This document shows positions 16,877-24,702 of a stretch of 64,000 bases of DNA, one piece after another; within the stretch, counting starts at the first letter, position 1, and the number at the start of each line of letters is the position of its first letter. Below the pieces are notes generated by a model. The model saw only the letters and a program-made list of their open reading frames with translations, had not been told where the DNA came from and searched no databases. The stretch is from Azospirillum lipoferum. GTDB lineage: Bacteria > Pseudomonadota > Alphaproteobacteria > Azospirillales > Azospirillaceae. A program made the translations under genes and the position numbers. The DNA lies in contig NZ_JALJXJ010000021.1 of the NCBI RefSeq assembly GCF_024170005.1, forward strand, positions 1 to 64,000. Direction: 5' to 3'.

Positions 16877-17770
16877 ATGACGGTTCGACTCACCGGGATC
16901 ATTCCCGCCCTGGTCACCCCCTTCGACGCGGACGGCGAGATCCAGGAGGCGCCCTACCGGGAGCAAATCCGCTTCATGCTGAGGAAAGGGGTGCATGGCC
17001 TCTGCTTCGGCGGATCGACCGGCGAAGGCTTCGCCCTGGAGACCGAGGAGCTGGTCCGTCTTGCCCACATCACGGTGGAGGAGGTCGCCGGTCGGGTGCC
17101 GATCGTCGCGGGCATCATCGCCAACTCGACCAGGGAGGTGCTGAAACGCGGCCGGGCGCTCGCCGGCACCGGGGTCGATGCCCTCCAGATCACGCCGACC
17201 TTCTACGTCTTCACGCCCGACGACGAGACCAACTTCCGCTATTTCGAAAGCGTGGCGCGCGAGCTGGCGGTGCCGATCGTCCTCTACAACGTCATCCCCT
17301 GGAACCTGCTCGGGACCGATCTGGTGGTGCGGATCCTGGAAGAGATCCCGAACGTGGTCGGCATCAAGCAGAGCCAGGGCAACATTCACCGCGCCGCCGA
17401 GCTCGTGCTCCGGGCCCCCAGGGACAAGGTGATCCTCGCGGCGATCGACGGCCTGCTCTACCCCTGCTTCGCCATCGGCGCTCAGGGCACCCTCGCCGCC
17501 TCGCCCACCGCGGCTCCGGGACCCTGCGTCCGGCTTTGGGACGCGGTGCAGGCGGGAGACCACGCGACGGCGCGGGCGATCCATGACCGGCTTCTGAATT
17601 TCTGGAGCCTGATGCCGCACGACAATCTGCCGGCCTGCGTGAAATACGCCCTTCAACTCCAGGGGCTCGCGACGGGCGTCTCACGCGCGCCGATGCCGAT
17701 GCCGTCGGCGGCCCAGAAGGCGATCATCGAACCGGCGCTGCGTGCGCTGCTCGAATACGATGTGGCGTAA
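16877..17770 (+). CDS. Dihydrodipicolinate synthase/N-acetylneuraminate lyase family aldolase (copy 2)
   Basis: A 297-residue paralog of the preceding gene with the same landmarks at the same places: GGSTGEG near residue 48, Tyr137 in IVLYNVIPWN and Lys164 in VVGIKQSQGN. The two differ mainly at the C-terminus and in the region following the GGSTGEG loop. Retained catalytic residues in both copies suggest two active enzymes with different substrates or a mixed tetramer. It begins 82 bp after copy 1, with AGGA upstream, and is followed 68 bp later by dhaK, so one operon is likely. Confidence 0.9.
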   Translation: MTVRLTGIIPALVTPFDADGEIQEAPYREQIRFMLRKGVHGLCFGGSTGEGFALETEELVRLAHITVEEVAGRVPIVAGIIANSTREVLKRGRALAGTGVDALQITPTFYVFTPDDETNFRYFESVARELAVPIVLYNVIPWNLLGTDLVVRILEEIPNVVGIKQSQGNIHRAAELVLRAPRDKVILAAIDGLLYPCFAIGAQGTLAASPTAAPGPCVRLWDAVQAGDHATARAIHDRLLNFWSLMPHDNLPACVKYALQLQGLATGVSRAPMPMPSAAQKAIIEPALRALLEYDVA

Positions 17771-17838
17771 CGACGGGCGACGCCGCCGGTCCTTTTCCGG
17801 AGCGCGTCACCGCGACCGCGATTCCCAAGGAGCGTCCC

Positions 17839-18825
17839 ATGAAGAAACTGATGAATTCGGCGGATGCCTTCGTCGACGAGATGCTCGACGGGCTGGTCGC
17901 CGCCTGTCCCTCGCTGCGGCGGTCCGGCCGCGTGGTCCGGACCGCCGCCGGACCGGCACCCGGCCGGGTCGGCATCGTGTCGGGCGGCGGCTCCGGCCAT
18001 CTGCCGCTCTTCACCGGCTATGTCGGCGAGGGGCTTCTCGATGCCTGCGCGATCGGCGACGTCTTTGCCGGACCGTCGGTCGCCTCCTGCGTCGAAGCGA
18101 TCCGGGCGGCCGACGGCGGCGCCGGCGTGCTGCTGCTTTACGGCAACTACGGCGGCGACCGCATGAACTTCGATCTCGCCGCGGAGTCGGTCGAGTTCGA
18201 CGGCGTGGCCACCCGTAGCGTGCTCGGCGCCGACGACATCGCCTCGGCGGCTCCGGCGGAAGCGCACAAGCGCCGCGGTGTCGCCGGCATCGTCTATGCC
18301 TACAAGATCGCCGGAGCCAAGGCGGCCACCGGTGCCGACCTCGACGCGGTGTCCGCCGCCGCCGCGGCCACCGTCGCGGCGACGCGGACGATCGGTGTCG
18401 CCCTGTCGCCCTGTCTCATTCCCGGTGCGGCGTCCCCCGCCTTCGAACTCGGCGACCAGGAGATCGAGATGGGCATGGGCATCCACGGCGAACCCGGCAT
18501 CTGGCGGGCGCCCCTGACCTCGGCGGATGCGATCGCCGACGAAATGGTCGACCGTCTCCTCGCCGAACCGGTGGAGGAAAGCTCGAAGCGGGTGTCGGTG
18601 ATGGTCAATTCCCTCGGCGCGACGCCGCTGGAGGAGTTGCTGATCGTCTACCGGCGGGTGTCGGCCCGTCTGGCCGACGCAGGCCTGACGGTCGTCATGC
18701 CGCTGATCGGGCATTTCGCCACGTCCATGGAAATGGCCGGCCTGTCGCTCAGCATCTGCCGCCTGGACGGGGAACGCGAGGCGCTGCTCGCCGCCCCGGC
18801 CGCCTGCCCGTTCTGGAGGGTTTGA
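17839..18825 (+). CDS. dhaK: Dihydroxyacetone kinase, DhaK-type substrate-binding subunit
   Basis: A 328-residue DhaK domain. It contains IVSGGGSGHLPLFTGYVGEG (about 50-69), VLLLYGNYGGDRMNFDLA, and the residue that forms a covalent hemiaminal with the ketose: His216 in MGMGIHGEPG, equivalent to H218 of E. coli DhaK. The partner dhaL follows immediately. No DhaM phosphotransferase gene is seen, so phosphate may come from ATP through DhaL, as in fused ATP-type kinases, or from a DhaM encoded elsewhere. The substrate may be dihydroxyacetone or a related ketose such as erythrulose. The start is supported by AAGGAG. Confidence 0.92.
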   Translation: MKKLMNSADAFVDEMLDGLVAACPSLRRSGRVVRTAAGPAPGRVGIVSGGGSGHLPLFTGYVGEGLLDACAIGDVFAGPSVASCVEAIRAADGGAGVLLLYGNYGGDRMNFDLAAESVEFDGVATRSVLGADDIASAAPAEAHKRRGVAGIVYAYKIAGAKAATGADLDAVSAAAAATVAATRTIGVALSPCLIPGAASPAFELGDQEIEMGMGIHGEPGIWRAPLTSADAIADEMVDRLLAEPVEESSKRVSVMVNSLGATPLEELLIVYRRVSARLADAGLTVVMPLIGHFATSMEMAGLSLSICRLDGEREALLAAPAACPFWRV

Positions 18826-18827
18826 GG

Positions 18828-19448
18828 ATGAGCGACACGCTCGACGCTGCGGCCTTCCGGGCCGCCCTCCTGCGTATCCGCGACGCGGCGGCGGCGGCGC
18901 AGGCCGAACTCGACGCCGCCGACGGGCGGATCGGCGACGGCGACACCGGGATCATGCTGCGCCGGCTTTTCGAGGCGGTTGCCGCCGCCGCCCCGGCCGA
19001 TGTCGCCGATCTCGGGCTGTTCTTCCGCGCCTGCGCCAAGCGGGCGTCGGAGTCGACGGGATCGAGCCTCGGCACCCTGGTGACGGTGGCGCTGATGCTG
19101 CTCGCCAAGCGGCTGGCCGGGCGGACGAAGCTTCCGGTCGCCGAACTCGGCGGGCTTCTCGGCGAGATCCGCGATCAGGCGATGGCGCGCGGCGGGGCGG
19201 CGCTCGGCGACAAGACGGTCGTGGACATGCTCGACGCCGTCGCCCGCGCGATCGACGGGCTGGACCGGGAGGCCGCCGCCATGGCGGCCGGCCGGGCGAT
19301 GGACGAGACGCTTGCCGGTTTCCGCGACCGGCCCAACCGGATCGGCCGGGCGCGGATGTTCGCCGAGCGCAGCATCGGCATCGACGATCCGGGAATGTTG
19401 GCCTTCGCGCGGCTCACCGCCGTGCTTACACGGGCGGAGGGGGCATGA
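18828..19448 (+). CDS. dhaL: Dihydroxyacetone kinase, DhaL-type nucleotide-binding subunit
   Basis: A 206-residue all-helical DhaL domain. The Mg-ADP binding acidic motif is ADGRIGDGDTGIMLRRLFEA (about 27-46), whose Asp residues coordinate the metals. Further conserved blocks are SGSSLGT-like STGSSLGTLV and ALGDKTVVDMLDA. The ATG at 18828 follows GGAGGGTTTGAGG; the dhaK stop lies 2 bp upstream, so the two subunits are co-translated. It overlaps the next gene by ATGA. Together with DhaK it would phosphorylate a short-chain ketose freed by the aldolases, which is inference. Confidence 0.92.
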   Translation: MSDTLDAAAFRAALLRIRDAAAAAQAELDAADGRIGDGDTGIMLRRLFEAVAAAAPADVADLGLFFRACAKRASESTGSSLGTLVTVALMLLAKRLAGRTKLPVAELGGLLGEIRDQAMARGGAALGDKTVVDMLDAVARAIDGLDREAAAMAAGRAMDETLAGFRDRPNRIGRARMFAERSIGIDDPGMLAFARLTAVLTRAEGA

Positions 19449-20863
19449 GTTCGATCGATGCGGCGACGGGACGGTCGCCCGAACCCGGTGACGGCGTGAT
19501 CCGGGCCGTCGAGGCGCTGCGGCGCCTCCTCGGTCCGCGGCTCTCGACGACGATGGCCGAGCGCACCCAGCACAGCCGCGGCGAAGGCCTGCCCGACGTC
19601 GGCATGCCCGATGCCATCGCCCGTCCGCAGACGACCGACGAGGTCGCGGCGATCCTGCGCCTGTGCCATGAACACCGGGTTCCGGTGGTGGCCTTCGGGG
19701 CGGGCACCTCGCTGGAAGGACAGGTCGCGGCGATCCGGGGCGGCATCTCGGTCGATCTGACCGGCCTCGACCGGGTGATCGACATCTCGGCCGACGCGAT
19801 GGATTGCCGGGTCGAGGCGGGCGTCACCCGCAAGCGGCTCAACGAGGAACTCCGCCATCTCGGGCTGTTCTTTCCGGTCGATCCGGGGGCGGATGCCACC
19901 ATCGGCGGAATGGCGGGGACACGGGCTTCCGGCACCAACGCGGTCCGTTACGGGACGATGCGCGAGAGCGTGCTCGGCCTCACGGTCGTGACGCCGGACG
20001 GCACGATCGTCCGGACCGGCACGCGGGCGCGGAAGTCCGCCGCCGGCCTCGATCTGACCGCGCTCTATGTCGGCAGCGAAGGGACGCTCGGCATCGTCAC
20101 CGAGATCCAGCTGAGACTCCAGCCGATCCCGGAAGCCATCCTGGCGGCGGTCTGTTCGTTCCGAGACCTGACGGGGGCGGTGAGCACCGCAGTCGCCGCT
20201 CTCCAGTCGGGGCTGAGGATGGCGCGCATTGAACTTCTCGACGAGGTGCAGATGGACGCCTGCATCGCCTATTCGAAGCTCGACTATCCGCGCGGGCCGG
20301 CGCTGTTCCTCGAGTTCCACGGCAGCAAGACCGGGGTCCGCGAAGATGCCGAGACGTTCGGCGTGCTCGCTGCCGACTATGGCGGAGGGACACTTATCCG
20401 GGCGACGGAGACGGAGAGCCGCAACCGGCTGTGGAAGGCGCGCCACGACGCCTATCACGCGGTGATGGCCCTGGCACCGGGCAAGGCCAACATGGGGACA
20501 GACGCCTGCGTGCCGATCTCCGCGCTGGTCGACTGCCTGCTGGAGACCAAGGCGGACGTGGAGGCGAGCGGTCTCGTCGCTCCGATCGTCGGTCATGTCG
20601 GTGACGGCAATTTCCACCTCGGCATTCTCTTCGACCCGAACGACGATCAGGAACGGCTGACGGCCGACGCGCTCGCCCGTCGGGTCGGATTGCGGGCGAT
20701 CGCCTTCGGCGGCACCTGCAGCGGCGAGCATGGGATCGGGATCCACAAGCTCGACCAGATGGAAACGCAACACGGACCGGCTCTCGATCTCATGCGGCGG
20801 ATCAAGGTGGCGCTCGATCCCGAAGGAATCATGAATCCGGGCAAGCTCATTCCGGATGCCTGA
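19445..20863 (+). CDS. FAD-linked oxidase (GlcD/D-lactate dehydrogenase family)
   Basis: A 472-residue flavoprotein. The PCMH-type FAD domain (about 45-225) contains VVAFGAGTSLEGQVAAIRGG and PGADATIGGMAGTRASGTNAV. The C-terminal cap/substrate domain has IVGHVGDGNFHLGILFDP and the family end block GTCSGEHGIGIHKL. Relatives oxidise D-lactate, glycolate, D-2-hydroxyglutarate or other 2-hydroxy acids and pass electrons to quinone or cytochrome. It overlaps dhaL by 4 bases (ATGA) and closes the operon, suggesting a D-2-hydroxy acid is made or used by the pathway. The IS lies 57 bp downstream. Confidence 0.9.
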   Translation: MSSIDAATGRSPEPGDGVIRAVEALRRLLGPRLSTTMAERTQHSRGEGLPDVGMPDAIARPQTTDEVAAILRLCHEHRVPVVAFGAGTSLEGQVAAIRGGISVDLTGLDRVIDISADAMDCRVEAGVTRKRLNEELRHLGLFFPVDPGADATIGGMAGTRASGTNAVRYGTMRESVLGLTVVTPDGTIVRTGTRARKSAAGLDLTALYVGSEGTLGIVTEIQLRLQPIPEAILAAVCSFRDLTGAVSTAVAALQSGLRMARIELLDEVQMDACIAYSKLDYPRGPALFLEFHGSKTGVREDAETFGVLAADYGGGTLIRATETESRNRLWKARHDAYHAVMALAPGKANMGTDACVPISALVDCLLETKADVEASGLVAPIVGHVGDGNFHLGILFDPNDDQERLTADALARRVGLRAIAFGGTCSGEHGIGIHKLDQMETQHGPALDLMRRIKVALDPEGIMNPGKLIPDA

Positions 20864-20919
20864 TGATTTGATCCCGTCAGGTTTCAAGCCATCTTGGAAA
20901 TGCCGATGCGACAGCGGGG

Positions 20920-22024
20920 GACGTTGGTGCAGAACTCGGCGCGTTGACGGACACCGCCCTGGAAAGTTGTCGTTCAGGCGACCTTGCGGGAGGCCGGCAT
21001 TCCAAGACTGGTCATCCTGTTCATGACCTTGCAGCCGACCGCCGCCTCGACTTTCTGGGCAGGCAGAGTCCGGGCGCGCAAAGTGCGCCCGATCAGCTGC
21101 TTGTAGCGCATCATCGCGACCTCGCCCAAGGAGCGGCGGCCGTAGCGGACGTCCCGCTGCCAGCCCTGCCGGCCTCGCTCGGCAATCCTCCGGATGTGGC
21201 GGTCGCGTTGGCTGGGTGCGCCGGTAGCGCTCTCGCCCGGCACCGCGGTGGAGCGCGGCGGGATGATCACCTCGGCGTCGGGGGTGTGGGCGGCGACGGC
21301 GCAGTAGACCGGCTCACCGTCATAGGCGCCGTCCGCCAGCACCGTGCCGATCGGGCGCTTGATCTGGTCGAGCAGCGGGCCGACCAACGAGGCATCGCCG
21401 TCCTGCGTGGTCGTCAGCTCCGCGGCGAGGATCTCGCCGGTACCGGGATCGACCGCCAAGTGGAGCTTTCTCCAGCTCCGGCGCGCTTGGCCACCATGCT
21501 TTTCCAGGTGCCACTCGCCCGTGCCGAACACCTTCAGCCCGGTCGAATCGATCACCACGCTGACCGGCCCGTCCGTCCTGGCCAGCGCTGACGCGACCTC
21601 CAGATTGGCGCTGCGCCGGGAGAAGGTCGTGTGATCTGGAACCGGCAGGTTCAGGCCGAGCAGGCGCATGAGCGAACCCAGCAAACCCTCGGTCTGCCGC
21701 CACGGCCGGCCGAACGCCAAGCGTAACATCAGCCCGGCTTCGATCGCCACGTCCGAGTAGCGCGCTCGCCGACCGCGGCGGCCCGAAGCCGGCGGCGTCC
21801 AGATGGCGATCGCCTCCGGCGTCACCCAGATCGTCAGGTCACCGCGCCGGCGCAGCGCCGCATCGTAGGCCGACCAATTCTCCACATGGTACCGGGCCTT
21901 CGGGATCTTGTGGCGGCGGGGCTCATTCGCCTTGTACGGCATCAGCGGCTCGACTTCAGCGGGCCGCCTCTATAACCGCTCGCCCTCCCGACCACCACCA
22001 GCTCGGGCTTTGTGCACCAACGTC
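20920..22024 (-). mobile_element. IS5 family, IS903-group insertion sequence
   Basis: This 1105-bp element is bounded by imperfect 18-bp inverted repeats: GACGTTGGTGCAGAACTC on the left (20920-20937) and GACGTTGGTGCACAAAGC on the minus strand at the right (22024-22007), 15 of 18 identical. They resemble IS903-group ends (GGCTTTGTTGcacAAATC type). The element contains one intact transposase. The flanking 9-mers (acagcgggg and ggtgggtcc) differ, so no target duplication is visible. This suggests an old or rearranged insertion, or that the ends belong to a larger unit. Confidence 0.8.
20974..21942 (-). CDS. IS5 family (IS903 group) DDE transposase
   Basis: This 322-residue transposase aligns by eye along its length with IS903 TnpA. 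It has the N-terminal KARYHVENWSAYDAALRRRG segment, the first catalytic Asp in VSVVIDSTGLKVFGTGEW, and the second in TVLADGAYDGEPVY. The third acidic residue is in YGRRSLGEVAMMRYKQLIG. The frame is intact with no stop or frameshift, so the enzyme may be functional. It carries out cut-and-paste or replicative transposition of the host IS. It has one gene and no frameshift-dependent second frame. Confidence 0.95.
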   Translation of the reverse strand: MPYKANEPRRHKIPKARYHVENWSAYDAALRRRGDLTIWVTPEAIAIWTPPASGRRGRRARYSDVAIEAGLMLRLAFGRPWRQTEGLLGSLMRLLGLNLPVPDHTTFSRRSANLEVASALARTDGPVSVVIDSTGLKVFGTGEWHLEKHGGQARRSWRKLHLAVDPGTGEILAAELTTTQDGDASLVGPLLDQIKRPIGTVLADGAYDGEPVYCAVAAHTPDAEVIIPPRSTAVPGESATGAPSQRDRHIRRIAERGRQGWQRDVRYGRRSLGEVAMMRYKQLIGRTLRARTLPAQKVEAAVGCKVMNRMTSLGMPASRKVA

Positions 22025-22144
22025 GGTGGGTCCGGCAAGTATGGCCAGCCGACAAGGCCTGATCAGCACGAAAGCACCGTGCTTACTGGGTGCTTACTGG
22101 AGCACCCAACCGGCCCAAACGCAGTTGCTAAGTGATTGAAAAGG

Positions 22145-22218
22145 TTGGTTGGGGGACTAGGATTCGAACCTAGGCTGGCGGAGTCAGAGTCCGCTGTCCT
22201 ACCGCTAGACGATCCCCC
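22145..22218 (-). tRNA. tRNA-Gln (anticodon CTG)
   Basis: On the minus strand the 74-nt gene folds into a cloverleaf. The acceptor stem TGGGGGA pairs with TCCCCCA. The D arm is CGTCTAGCGGTAGGACAG, the anticodon stem GCGGA/TCCGC encloses loop CTCTGAC with anticodon CTG, and the T arm contains GGTTCGAATCC. The terminal CCA is encoded. Its 3' end points toward the IS, the usual side for integrated elements. Confidence 0.95.
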
Positions 22219-22376
22219 AGACCGTCACCGGGGCGGCTTGTTCGCCGTGCCCCGTGGTGTGGGCGGGTTTATAGCGACCACATGCCGGGCTGTGAAGAGC
22301 TTTTTTTGCCCCGGATGCATTTTTTTCCAACAGCTGCCGCCAGCCCGGTTTTCCCCAGGCCGGCGGCGGCTGTCGG

Positions 22377-24581
22377 TCAGCGTGGGAGGATAGCCGTCAT
22401 CGGGGCGACGATGCGGCGGAGGTCTTCATCAGCCTCCAACTCCTCCAATCTGCAGGGAAGGCGACGACGCCAGTTGGGGTGCTGGTCCACCGTGCCGGGA
22501 AGGTTGGGCTGCTCGTCGTCGGCCAGCGCGTCCTCGATCTGGACCATTACGATGCGGGACGGCGTGCGCGCCAGATAGGCATGGACGGCGGCCGACAGCT
22601 CCACACGGAAAGGCTGGTCGCCCTCCTCGGTCGGATAGCTGTCAGGACGCAGCCCCTCGCGTGACAAGGCCTGCAGCAGGCGCCAGCGGTCGACGCCACG
22701 GTCCCAGCGGTCCTTGTCGCGGCTGGCATCGTCGGGATAAAGGCTGAGGCGCTGGCGCCAGTCGAGATCGCGGCCGGTCCAGAAGCCCTTGAAAGGCGCC
22801 AGATCATGGGTGCTGACCGCCGCCATCGACCCGGCCGGGTATTCATCTGGAGACTTGAAGCCCCCATCGGCGGTGCGCTCGAAATAGAGCACGCGGTAGC
22901 TGAGGATACCGGCCTGCTCCAGCGCCGGGCGGAACCCCTCCGGCACGGTGCCCAGATCCTCGCCGATCACGACGCAGCGGTTGCGGCGGCTCTCCAGCGC
23001 CACGATGCGCAGCAGGTCGTGGAAGGGATAGGCGACATAGGCGCCGGGGCTGCCGTCCTCCGGAATCCAGAACAGGTGCTGCAACGCCATCACATGGTCG
23101 ATCCGCAGGGCGGCGGCATGGCGCATGTTGGCGCGCAGAAGCTCGACGAAGGGACGGTAGGCGGACTCGCGCAGACCCAACGGCGACAACGGCGCCAAGC
23201 CCCAGTTCTGGCCGTTCATGTTGAACTGGTCGGGCGGCGCCCCGACATTGGCGCCCCGCACCAGCATCGCCGGGTCGGCCCATGCGGACCCACCGCCGGG
23301 ATGGGCGGCTACCGCAAGGTCGCGGTAGAAGCCCATGGCAAGCCCGGCGGAGCGCCCTCGCGCCATGGCCTCGCCCAGCTGGCGGTCGGCTTCGAACTGG
23401 GCCCAGGCGAAGAAATCGACGCGGTCGGCATGCCCGGCGGCGAAGGCGGCGACCTCGGGGCTCAGCGGATCCTGGAAGGCGGCCGGCCAGGTCCGCCACA
23501 TCCACTGCGCGGGATCCTGGCGGAAGAAATGCTCGTGCAGGGCATCGAACAGGGCATGGCGGTCGAGGGCCGCCCCCATGTCCTGCCGGAAAGCGGCATA
23601 GGCGATCTTGCGCGGGTGGTCGTCAGGCAGAGCGCGGAAACGGGCGTGCAGGGCGTCCAGCAGCGGCAGCTTCAGCGCGGCGACCACGGGGTAATCGACC
23701 AGTTCCGCCTGCCGGGCCGCGGTCAAGGTCGCCTGGAAAGCGGGGGCCTCGATCCGGGCGCGCAGATCGTCGGCATCGGCGAATTCGGGAACGGAGGCCG
23801 GGTTGATATAGAGAATGTTCAGGAACTGCCGGCTGGACGGCGAATAGGGGCCGATGTGGTTGGGGTCGGCCGGGAACAGGGCATGCAGCGGGTTGAGGCC
23901 AACCAGCCCGGCGCCGAGCCGCCCGGCGACCTCGGCGAAGCCGGCGAGGTCGGTGAAATCGCCCATGCCCCAGTCATGCTCCGACCGCAGCGAATAGACC
24001 TGCAAGCCGATGCCCCAGCTGCGGCCGGCCGGGACCATCTCCTCCACCGTCACGCAGCGGTCCGGTGCCACGATCAGGGTGGTGGACCCCGACGGTCCCG
24101 CAGATGGCTCCACAGTTCCGCCGGCGGCCTCCACATGCAGGTCCAGCCGGTGGTAGCCGATGGGCAGGGACACCGGCAACAGGGCGCCCAGCGCACGGCG
24201 CTCGTAGGCCGTGCCGTCGAGCGTGGTGCAGTCAGTGACGGGCAGGTCGCGGACGGCGATGCTGCCGCCCTGGGCGGTCCCACCCTCCGGCGTCAGTTCC
24301 CACAGCAGCGTCGCGTCGTCCAGGCCGGCGGGCAGGGCGACACCCAGATCGATCCCCTGCCCTTCCCCGCTGACCAGCACCGGCGGCAGCGGACGGCTCC
24401 AGGACCGGCGTTCGACCGTACGCAGGCTGTCGGCGACCTGTTCGTCCGTGGCGGCCGGTAACCCCATGGCGGAGATCAGCGCCCGCTTGGTGGCAACAGA
24501 GGTCTCCCGCCGGTTGCCCCAGATGTCGTGATAGTGGGGTTCGAGTCCAAGCAGATCGGCCAGCCGGTCGAGATCACTCAT
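22377..24581 (-). CDS. malQ: 4-alpha-glucanotransferase (amylomaltase)
   Basis: A 734-residue GH77 enzyme with an N-terminal extension (about 1-160) before the (b/a)8 catalytic domain. The catalytic residues are visible: nucleophile Asp in AALRIDHVMALQHLFWIP, acid/base Glu in VVIGEDLGTVPEGF, and the third Asp in AVSTHDLAPFKGFW. It transfers malto-oligosaccharide segments and trims short chains produced by GlgX. It is the last of a leftward row of glycogen/trehalose genes. Its C-terminal tail (about 690-734) contains ADDEQPNLPGTVDQHPNWRR, typical of bacterial MalQ. Confidence 0.95.
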   Translation of the reverse strand: MSDLDRLADLLGLEPHYHDIWGNRRETSVATKRALISAMGLPAATDEQVADSLRTVERRSWSRPLPPVLVSGEGQGIDLGVALPAGLDDATLLWELTPEGGTAQGGSIAVRDLPVTDCTTLDGTAYERRALGALLPVSLPIGYHRLDLHVEAAGGTVEPSAGPSGSTTLIVAPDRCVTVEEMVPAGRSWGIGLQVYSLRSEHDWGMGDFTDLAGFAEVAGRLGAGLVGLNPLHALFPADPNHIGPYSPSSRQFLNILYINPASVPEFADADDLRARIEAPAFQATLTAARQAELVDYPVVAALKLPLLDALHARFRALPDDHPRKIAYAAFRQDMGAALDRHALFDALHEHFFRQDPAQWMWRTWPAAFQDPLSPEVAAFAAGHADRVDFFAWAQFEADRQLGEAMARGRSAGLAMGFYRDLAVAAHPGGGSAWADPAMLVRGANVGAPPDQFNMNGQNWGLAPLSPLGLRESAYRPFVELLRANMRHAAALRIDHVMALQHLFWIPEDGSPGAYVAYPFHDLLRIVALESRRNRCVVIGEDLGTVPEGFRPALEQAGILSYRVLYFERTADGGFKSPDEYPAGSMAAVSTHDLAPFKGFWTGRDLDWRQRLSLYPDDASRDKDRWDRGVDRWRLLQALSREGLRPDSYPTEEGDQPFRVELSAAVHAYLARTPSRIVMVQIEDALADDEQPNLPGTVDQHPNWRRRLPCRLEELEADEDLRRIVAPMTAILPR

Positions 24582-24702
24582 GCAGGGTCCCCGCGGGTTG
24601 TACGGAAAGAAGGGTGGGGCTTAGGGATTGGGACGGTGGCCGCCGGCGTCAATGCCGCCCGGCGGCCTATGCCATCGAAACTCTTCCAGCGAAAGATCGC
24701 CA

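Noticed and set aside
22219..22376. Terminator of malQ
   Set aside because: The GC-rich hairpin near 22330-22370 has no T-run on the malQ side, so it was not listed as a terminator.
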